A stretch of 36,438 nt of DNA, taken from JANMDU01 sp031375105. Its GTDB lineage: Bacteria > Pseudomonadota > Gammaproteobacteria > Burkholderiales > Burkholderiaceae_C. Below are positions 31,440 to 36,438 of this stretch, in pieces. The notes beneath the pieces were generated by a model. That model was given only the letters and a program-made list of their open reading frames with translations. It ran no database searches and was not told the origin of the DNA. The stretch spans positions 1 through 36,438 of the forward strand of contig JANMHJ010000079.1 in assembly GCA_031375105.1 (NCBI GenBank). Direction: 5' to 3'. Every line of letters begins with the position of its first letter. The first letter of the stretch is position 1. A program made the position numbers and the translations under genes.

Positions 31440-31482
31440 CGCTGTATTTTAGGTGGCCTGACACTTGCCTCTGCGCAGCGAA

Positions 31483-31526
31483 GGCCAGGCAGCCAGAATG
31501 GCCACTTCTGGACAGCCTAGGCCTGG
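31483..31526 (-). promoter_or_regulatory. Stem-loop in the leader of the homocysteine methyltransferase gene
   Basis: The minus strand can fold as CCAGGC..AGGC..TCCAGAA paired with TTCTGG..GCCTGG around a seven-base loop, 44-87 bases before the start codon. It does not match the SAH, SAM or cobalamin riboswitch cores as I know them. It may be an unrecognised regulatory structure or a short repeat. Confidence 0.35.
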
Positions 31527-31579
31527 CTCCATGGATGGATGTGGAAGTGCTTAAATGGACTGAAACTTAAGAGCGAAAT

Positions 31580-31630
31580 AGGCTTTTTGCCGTTATATTA
31601 TCTGCATATTTAGCTATTAAAATAATAGCA
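31580..31630 (-). repeat. Dispersed AT-rich repeat, copy 7 (inverted)
   Basis: On the minus strand it reads GCTATTATTTTAATAGC, then TATGCAGATAATATAACGGC, then AAAAAGCCTA. It lies in the 236-base divergent region between the homocysteine methyltransferase and glutamine amidotransferase genes, 46 bases before the latter. It is the only copy situated 5' of genes on both sides. Confidence 0.65.
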
Positions 31631-31675
31631 TTATGTTTCTTTCTATTCGTACGCAACAGGTCGCACAATAGAGCC

Positions 31676-32461
31676 ATGTGCCAACTGCTTGGAATGAACT
31701 GCAACACGCCGACCGACGTGTTGTTTAGCTTTGCCGGTTTTGCCCAGCGCGGCGGACGCACCGATCACCATGCTGACGGCTGGGGCATTGCGTTCTTCGA
31801 GGGTGGCCGCGCAGGTCAGCATCAAGGCTTGCGGCACTTTGTGGATCATTTGCCAGCTTGCGAATCCCCCGTGGCCGAACTCGTGCGCCGTTACCCGATC
31901 AAGAGCGAAAATGTGATTGCACATATTCGCAAAGCCACACAGGGCGAAGTGAGCTTGGCCAATTGCCATCCATTTGTGCGCGAACTGTGGGGGCATTACT
32001 GGGTGTTTGCCCACAACGGCGATTTGAAGGATTTCCATCCACGCTTGCATGGGAGCTTTCACCCCGTGGGCACGACCGACAGCGAGCGGGCTTTTTGCTT
32101 CATTTTGCAAGAGTTGGCTAAATCGCATGCCGGCTTACCCAGCGTGGCTGAGCTCACGCTGACCTTGCGCGAGCTGAGTCAGACCATCGCACCGCATGGC
32201 ACATTCAACTTTCTGCTCTCCAATGGGCTGGCGCTCTGGGCGCATGCCTCCACCCAGCTTCATTACGTCTTGCGCCAGCATCCTTTTTCCCATGCCAAGT
32301 TGGCCGATGACGATATAACGGTGAATTTTGCCGAACTGGCGCAGCCGCAAGACCGCGTGGCCGTGGTGGTCACGCAACCCTTGACGACCGACGAAGATTG
32401 GCAGGCCATGGCTGTAGGGCAACTGCTGGTGTTTGAAAACGGAGGGCTGCCGCATGTCTGA
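31676..32461 (+). CDS. Class II glutamine amidotransferase (YafJ-like)
   Basis: A 261-residue stand-alone GATase_4-type domain. The catalytic Cys2 is exposed after removal of the initiator Met (MCQLLGMN). The supporting loops are HADGWGIAFFEGG, VIAHIRKATQG, CHPFVRELWGHYWVFAHNGD and TTDSERAF, as in YafJ-type Ntn hydrolases. It would release ammonia from glutamine, but the acceptor is unknown. Its last codons overlap the start of the CWC protein gene by eight bases, so they are translationally coupled. Confidence 0.9.
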   Translation: MCQLLGMNCNTPTDVLFSFAGFAQRGGRTDHHADGWGIAFFEGGRAGQHQGLRHFVDHLPACESPVAELVRRYPIKSENVIAHIRKATQGEVSLANCHPFVRELWGHYWVFAHNGDLKDFHPRLHGSFHPVGTTDSERAFCFILQELAKSHAGLPSVAELTLTLRELSQTIAPHGTFNFLLSNGLALWAHASTQLHYVLRQHPFSHAKLADDDITVNFAELAQPQDRVAVVVTQPLTTDEDWQAMAVGQLLVFENGGLPHV

Positions 32462-32684
32462 CAGGTTGATCGATTTGAATAAAAGTTTGTGCCCACTCTG
32501 CGGAAATATCAATCAATGCGCTATGGAGATTGAGAAATTGACAGGCGCGAAGCAGGCGGCATGCTGGTGTGTGGGCATAGATTTCAGCGCAGATTTGCTT
32601 AGCCAGCTGCCAGCGTCTGCCCAAGGCCAGGCCTGTATTTGCGCGGTCTGCGCGGCCAAGGGCAGGTCAGATTTGCCAGCCTGA
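32454..32684 (+). CDS. Cysteine-rich CWC family protein
   Basis: A 76-residue protein with the family pattern CPLCGNINQC (13-22), then ACWCV (36-40, the CWC signature) and CICAVC (61-66). This makes eight cysteines that probably bind metal. The ATG at 32454 overlaps the end of the amidotransferase gene and has GGAGGG before it; the frame is open a little further upstream, but that would need a much longer overlap. Function is unknown. The rpsL promoter begins within its last codons. Confidence 0.85.
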   Translation: MSDRLIDLNKSLCPLCGNINQCAMEIEKLTGAKQAACWCVGIDFSADLLSQLPASAQGQACICAVCAAKGRSDLPA

Positions 32685-32702
32685 GCGCTTTCGGGTTAAA
32701 AT
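32673..32702 (+). promoter_or_regulatory. Candidate sigma-70 promoter of the str operon
   Basis: TTGCCA (32673-32678) and TAAAAT (32697-32702) are separated by 18 bases, each one mismatch from consensus. Transcription would start near 32709, giving a leader of about 93 bases before rpsL. The -35 lies within the last codons of the CWC gene. Confidence 0.55.
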
Positions 32703-32801
32703 CGAAGGCTTCGCTGCGTTTGACGAGGCAGTGGAGATGTCGTTTGTGTGCCCTGCATGCATGCGGCTATTCGTTTTTTTCATTCACGTTTAGGTAGATA
32801 A

Positions 32802-33179
32802 ATGCCAACCATTAACCAATTGATCCGTCACGGGCGCGAGGTTGAGACTGTCAAGTCGAAATCGCCTGCGATGCAAAACTGCCCCCAGCGTCGGGGCGTG
32901 TGTACTCGCGTATACACAACGACACCTAAGAAACCTAACTCCGCTCTGCGTAAAGTTGCCAAAGTGCGCTTGACCAACGGTTTTGAGGTGATCTCCTACA
33001 TCGGCGGCGAAGGCCACAACCTGCAAGAACACAGCGTCGTGCTGGTTCGCGGCGGTCGTGTCAAAGACTTGCCCGGTGTGCGTTACCACATCGTTCGTGG
33101 CTCGCTCGATTTGCAAGGCGTGAAAGACCGCAAGCAATCGCGCTCCAAGTACGGTGCTAAGAAGCCAAAAGCCAAGTAA
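32802..33179 (+). CDS. rpsL: 30S ribosomal protein S12
   Basis: A 125-residue protein of standard length starting MPTINQLIRHGRE. It has TPKKPNSALRKVAKV (about 40-54), the decoding-site loop where streptomycin resistance changes occur, and GVRYHIVRGSLD and the basic tail RSKYGAKKPKAK. The loop looks wild type (Lys residues in PKKPN present). It is the first gene of the str operon. Confidence 0.98.
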   Translation: MPTINQLIRHGREVETVKSKSPAMQNCPQRRGVCTRVYTTTPKKPNSALRKVAKVRLTNGFEVISYIGGEGHNLQEHSVVLVRGGRVKDLPGVRYHIVRGSLDLQGVKDRKQSRSKYGAKKPKAK

Positions 33180-33375
33180 ATTGGCTTGAGCCAAAGGCTA
33201 GAAGCTTTAGGTTCGTTAGATTGAAGGTGCTGTTTCCCGCGTGGCGCGGTGATGCAGCGTAGTGACTCCCTCTGGCAATCGTGCTGGAAGAGTCGAGTAA
33301 GTTGAAGGTTCATAAGAACTTTCTCGGTGTCTTACATACCAAGATGCCAGCTGAAGCAAAGAATGAGGTGAAACC

Positions 33376-33846
33376 ATGCCACGTCGTCGCGAAGTCCCTA
33401 AACGTGAAATTCTGCCGGATCCAAAATACGGCAACATCGAGCTCTCAAAATTCATGAACGTCATCATGGAGAGCGGTAAGAAAGCGGTTGCTGAGCGCAT
33501 CATTTATGGCGCACTCGAGCAAATCGAAAAGAAGGCGGGTAAAGACCCGATGGAGTTGTTTGGCGTGGCCATCAACAACGTCAAGCCGATGGTGGAAGTG
33601 AAATCCCGCCGCGTCGGTGGTGCAAACTACCAAGTGCCTGTTGAAGTCCGTCCAGTTCGTCGCTTGGCTTTGTCCATGCGCTGGATCAAAGAAGCCGCTC
33701 GTAAACGTGGTGAAAAATCCATGGCTCTGCGCTTGGCCAACGAGCTGATGGAAGCTTCTGAAGGCCGTGGCGGCGCGATGAAAAAGCGCGACGAAGTCCA
33801 CCGCATGGCGGAAGCCAACAAGGCCTTCTCCCACTTCCGCTTCTAA
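33376..33846 (+). CDS. rpsG: 30S ribosomal protein S7
   Basis: A 156-residue protein, standard length, starting MPRRREVPKREILPDPKYGN, with the rRNA-binding VGGANYQVPVEVRP and RLANELMEASEGRGGAMKKRDE. A long spacer of 196 bases separates it from rpsL. In E. coli the S12-S7 spacer (shorter) binds S7 for autoregulation. Whether that is so here cannot be seen. The only motif I note is a small TTGGCT-TG-AGCCAA hairpin just after rpsL. Confidence 0.98.
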   Translation: MPRRREVPKREILPDPKYGNIELSKFMNVIMESGKKAVAERIIYGALEQIEKKAGKDPMELFGVAINNVKPMVEVKSRRVGGANYQVPVEVRPVRRLALSMRWIKEAARKRGEKSMALRLANELMEASEGRGGAMKKRDEVHRMAEANKAFSHFRF

Positions 33847-33848
33847 GG

Positions 33849-33969
33849 GCGGCTACTGCGCGGGCGATCTGCGTCGTTGCGGGTCCCGTCTAAAAATCCT
33901 CATGGCCTTGAAGGCCACTCCGGTTTTTAGCCACCCGCGCCTAGCATCTCATCCCGCTCGCTACGCCGC
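33849..33969. repeat. 121-bp imperfect palindrome between rpsG and fusA
   Basis: Starting three bases after the rpsG stop, outer GCGGC pairs with GCCGC, then CGCGGG with CCCGCG, TAAAAA (33891) with TTTTTA (33924), and the centre TGGCCTTGAAGGCCA (33903-33917) is itself palindromic. The RNA should form a long interrupted stem loop inside the str operon. It could be an mRNA processing or stabilising element, or an intergenic repeat. Confidence 0.62.
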
Positions 33970-34024
33970 GTTGCTCTCAACAAGAGTTGTGCGGCATCAG
34001 TTTTGAACACAAAGGATATTTATC

Positions 34025-36127
34025 ATGGCACGCGCCACTCCCATTGAGCGTTATCGCAACATCGGCATTTCTGCACACATCGATGCAGGCAAAACCACGA
34101 CCACAGAGCGTGTGTTGTTTTATACCGGTGTGAACCACAAAATCGGCGAAGTGCATGACGGCGCTGCCACCATGGACTGGATGGAGCAAGAGCAAGAGCG
34201 CGGCATCACGATCACGTCGGCTGCCACCACCTGCTTCTGGTCTGGCATGGGCAAGACCTTTGACGAGCATCGCATCAACATCATCGACACCCCCGGCCAC
34301 GTGGACTTCACAATCGAGGTGGAGCGCTCGATGCGCGTGCTCGACGGCGCTTGCATGGTCTATTGCGCTGTGGGCGGCGTGCAGCCACAGTCTGAAACCG
34401 TCTGGCGTCAGGCCAACAAGTACAAAGTGCCTCGTTTGGCCTTTGTGAACAAGATGGACCGCACTGGTGCCAACTTCTTCAAAGTCTATGAGCAGATGAA
34501 GTTGCGCTTGAAGGCCAATCCTGTGCCTTTGCAAATACCGATCGGCGCTGAAGAAAACTTTGCCGGCGTGGTTGACCTTGTCAAAATGAAATCCATCCTG
34601 TGGAGCGAGGCCGACAAAGGCGTGACTTTCACTTACGGCGAGATTCCTGCGGAACTGGCTGAAAAAGCGGCTGAGTTCCGTGAAAAGCTGGTCGAAGCGG
34701 CTGCTGAAGCATCGGAAGAGCTGATGAACAAATACTTGGAAGGCGTTGAGCTGACCGAGTTAGAAATCAAAGCTGCTATTCGCCAACGCGCCATCGCCTG
34801 TGAAATTCAGCCGATGCTGTGTGGCTCTGCATTCAAAAACAAAGGCGTGCAAGCCATGCTTGACGCTGTCATTGAATACATGCCTAGCCCGGTGGATATT
34901 CCGCCCGTGGATTGCATGGACGAAGATGAGAAACCCACAACTCGCCGCGCCGCTGACGACGAGAAATTCGCTGCCTTGGCATTCAAGTTGATGACCGATC
35001 CGTTTGTAGGCCAGCTCACCTTCGTGCGCGTCTACTCTGGCGTGCTCAAGTCGGGCGACAGCGTGTACAACCCGATCAAGGGCAAGAAAGAGCGTATTGG
35101 CCGTATCGTGCAAATGCACGCCAACGCCCGTGAGCCTGTGGATGAGATTCGTGCGGGAGATATCGCTGCTTGCATCGGCTTGAAAGACATCATCACAGGC
35201 GAAACCCTGTGCGATCCAGATCACGTAGTCACGCTGGAGAAAATGGTCTTCCCTGAGCCTGTGATTGCACAGGCTGTTGAGCCAAAAACCAAGGCTGACC
35301 AAGAAAAGATGGGCATTGCCCTGAATCGCTTGGCGCAAGAAGACCCGTCGTTCCGCGTGCGCACCGATGAAGAATCTGGCCAGACCATCATCGCCGGTAT
35401 GGGCGAACTACACCTGGAAATTATTGTTGACCGCATGAAGCGCGAATTCGGTGTGGAAGCCAACGTCGGCAAGCCACAAGTGTCTTACCGCGAAACTATC
35501 CGCAAGACGGTGGAAGACGCTGAAGGCAAGTTTGTGCGTCAGTCGGGCGGTAAGGGCCAGTACGGTCACGTGGTGCTCAAGATTGAGCCCAATGAGCCAG
35601 GCAAAGGCAATGTGTTTGTTGACGCGATCAAAGGCGGTGTGGTTCCTCGCGAATACATCCCTGCGGTGGAAAAAGGCATCATGGAAGCCGTCACGCAGGG
35701 CGTGTTGGCCAACTATCCTGTGGTTGACGTGAAAGTCACGCTGCACTTCGGTTCGTACCACGATGTGGACTCCAACGAACTCGCGTTCAAGATGGCTGCG
35801 ATCTTCGGCTTCAAAGAAGGCTGCCGTAAGGCCAGCCCGGTGATTTTGGAGCCGATGATGTCGGTTGAAGTCGAGACCCCTGAAGACTATGCCGGTAACG
35901 TGATGGGCGATTTGTCCAGCCGCCGCGGCATGGTGCAAGGCATGGAAGACATGGTCGGTGGTGGCAAAGCCATCCGCGCTGAAGTGCCTTTGTCTGAAAT
36001 GTTTGGCTACTCCACCACCTTGCGCTCGATGAGCCAAGGCCGTGCGACCTACACGATGGAATTCAAACATTACACGGAAGCCCCGCGTAACGTGTCGGAA
36101 GCCATCATGGCGGCAAGGGCGAAATAA
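34025..36127 (+). CDS. fusA: Elongation factor G
   Basis: A 700-residue translocation GTPase. The G1 loop AHIDAGKTTTTER is at about 17-29, G3 is DTPGHVDF and G4 is NKMDRTG. The later domains are present, including the domain IV loop GGKGQYGHV and the C-terminal GYSTTLRSMSQGRATYTMEF. Start ATG after an AAAGGATATTTATC leader. The length is normal for bacteria, and the gene lies in the str operon between rpsG and tuf. Confidence 0.98.
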   Translation: MARATPIERYRNIGISAHIDAGKTTTTERVLFYTGVNHKIGEVHDGAATMDWMEQEQERGITITSAATTCFWSGMGKTFDEHRINIIDTPGHVDFTIEVERSMRVLDGACMVYCAVGGVQPQSETVWRQANKYKVPRLAFVNKMDRTGANFFKVYEQMKLRLKANPVPLQIPIGAEENFAGVVDLVKMKSILWSEADKGVTFTYGEIPAELAEKAAEFREKLVEAAAEASEELMNKYLEGVELTELEIKAAIRQRAIACEIQPMLCGSAFKNKGVQAMLDAVIEYMPSPVDIPPVDCMDEDEKPTTRRAADDEKFAALAFKLMTDPFVGQLTFVRVYSGVLKSGDSVYNPIKGKKERIGRIVQMHANAREPVDEIRAGDIAACIGLKDIITGETLCDPDHVVTLEKMVFPEPVIAQAVEPKTKADQEKMGIALNRLAQEDPSFRVRTDEESGQTIIAGMGELHLEIIVDRMKREFGVEANVGKPQVSYRETIRKTVEDAEGKFVRQSGGKGQYGHVVLKIEPNEPGKGNVFVDAIKGGVVPREYIPAVEKGIMEAVTQGVLANYPVVDVKVTLHFGSYHDVDSNELAFKMAAIFGFKEGCRKASPVILEPMMSVEVETPEDYAGNVMGDLSSRRGMVQGMEDMVGGGKAIRAEVPLSEMFGYSTTLRSMSQGRATYTMEFKHYTEAPRNVSEAIMAARAK

Positions 36128-36138
36128 CGTCTTTGCGG

Positions 36139-36180
36139 GACAGACCAACGGACGCGCGTAGCGCCTCGTTGCTCTGTCCT
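36139..36180 (+). other. Stem-loop between fusA and tuf
   Basis: GGACAGA (36139-36145) pairs with TCTGTCC (36174-36180), CAACG with CGTTG and CGC with GCG inside, giving a long imperfect stem 12 bases after the fusA stop. No T-tract follows, so it is not a usual terminator. It may be a processing or partial attenuation site in the roughly 170-base fusA-tuf spacer. Confidence 0.45.
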
Positions 36181-36297
36181 CAACTGATTAGATTTTTGTC
36201 TGCGATCACTGCCTCTCACTGCCCGTGGTGAGAGATCAAGCAAGCTGATGCAGACGTTAAACCTCACACGGGCATGCTCATTTGAAAGAAGTCCATC

Positions 36298-36438
36298 ATG
36301 GCAAAAGAGAAATTCCAGCGAACCAAGCCCCACGTCAACGTCGGCACCATCGGCCACGTCGACCACGGCAAGACCACGCTGACTGCAGCAATCACCACCG
36401 TCTTGGCGGCTAAATTTGGCGGTACCGCCAAAGCGTAC
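36298..36438 (+). CDS. tuf: Elongation factor Tu, 5' part (cut by the right edge)
   Basis: The first 47 codons, starting MAKEKFQRTKPHVNVGTIGH and containing the G1 loop GHVDHGKTTLT. It is a canonical EF-Tu N-terminus and the last str operon gene. The rest lies outside the window. An AAAGAAG site is upstream of the ATG. Confidence 0.97.
   Translation, partial: MAKEKFQRTKPHVNVGTIGHVDHGKTTLTAAITTVLAAKFGGTAKAY

Noticed and set aside
31440..31560. SAH, SAM or cobalamin riboswitch upstream of the homocysteine methyltransferase
   Set aside because: Only a stem-loop is seen. The conserved cores of these riboswitches that I know are not there.
35408..36148. 246-residue minus-strand frame
   Set aside because: Antisense of fusA; the composition (His, Phe, Arg rich) reflects the EF-G codons.
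1..36438. CRISPR arrays, tRNA or rRNA genes, insertion sequences with transposase, prophage genes
   Set aside because: No regularly spaced repeats, cloverleaf sequences, rRNA motifs or transposase/phage domains were recognised on either strand.

Overview
The window looks like a chromosomal stretch of a betaproteobacterium of the order Burkholderiales, most probably Comamonadaceae. The reasons are the style of the str operon (rpsL-rpsG-fusA-tuf), the separate homocysteine methyltransferase gene, the DUF1272 and CWC small proteins, the HAAT (Liv-type) transporter operon, and a family of short AT-rich dispersed repeats around GCTATTAAATTAATAGC of a kind I associate with this family. The genus cannot be fixed from the sequence. 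No rRNA, tRNA, CRISPR array, phage or transposase gene was seen.

Left region (1-9564). A gene of unknown function runs off the left edge. Then comes a tightly packed minus-strand operon, read from right to left: an exported polyhydroxyalkanoate depolymerase (type 2 catalytic order plus Fn3 and a small C-terminal module), Liv-type ABC transporter genes (livG, livF, livH, livM), a periplasmic binding protein and an alpha/beta hydrolase. A second binding protein lies just upstream with its own terminator and a palindromic operator. The arrangement suggests secreted polymer breakdown, uptake of the products and intracellular hydrolysis. It is the most interesting functional hypothesis in the window.

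Middle-left region (9565-19128). This holds a sigma-54 activator operon (CoA-binding protein, PAS/AAA+/Fis regulator, DUF1272), an exported intradiol dioxygenase, a tandem universal stress protein behind an FNR/Anr-type promoter, a Kef-type cation/proton antiporter divergent from a TetR regulator, and a two-gene NAD(P)-oxidoreductase operon divergent from a LysR regulator.

Middle-right region (19219-27979). One long minus-strand fatty-acid beta-oxidation cluster runs TetR regulator, acyl-CoA dehydrogenase, DUF2147 exported protein, HAD-first FadB-like bifunctional enzyme, DUF4442 hotdog protein, thiolase, an enoyl-CoA isomerase-like crotonase and a PaaI-type thioesterase. A perfect palindrome in front of the TetR gene is its likely operator.

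Right region (28114-36438). Housekeeping genes: exonuclease III and pyrE (starts only about 21-24 bp apart), a DUF4124 protein, a stand-alone homocysteine S-methyltransferase, a class II glutamine amidotransferase with a CWC protein, then the str operon, with tuf cut by the right edge.

Non-coding structure is rich. There are two inverted copies of a roughly 140-bp palindromic element, seven or eight copies of a roughly 60-bp dispersed repeat (one of which encodes the C-terminus of a TetR protein), a 117-bp CGCGAAAG-type palindrome inside the beta-oxidation cluster, and a 121-bp palindrome between rpsG and fusA.
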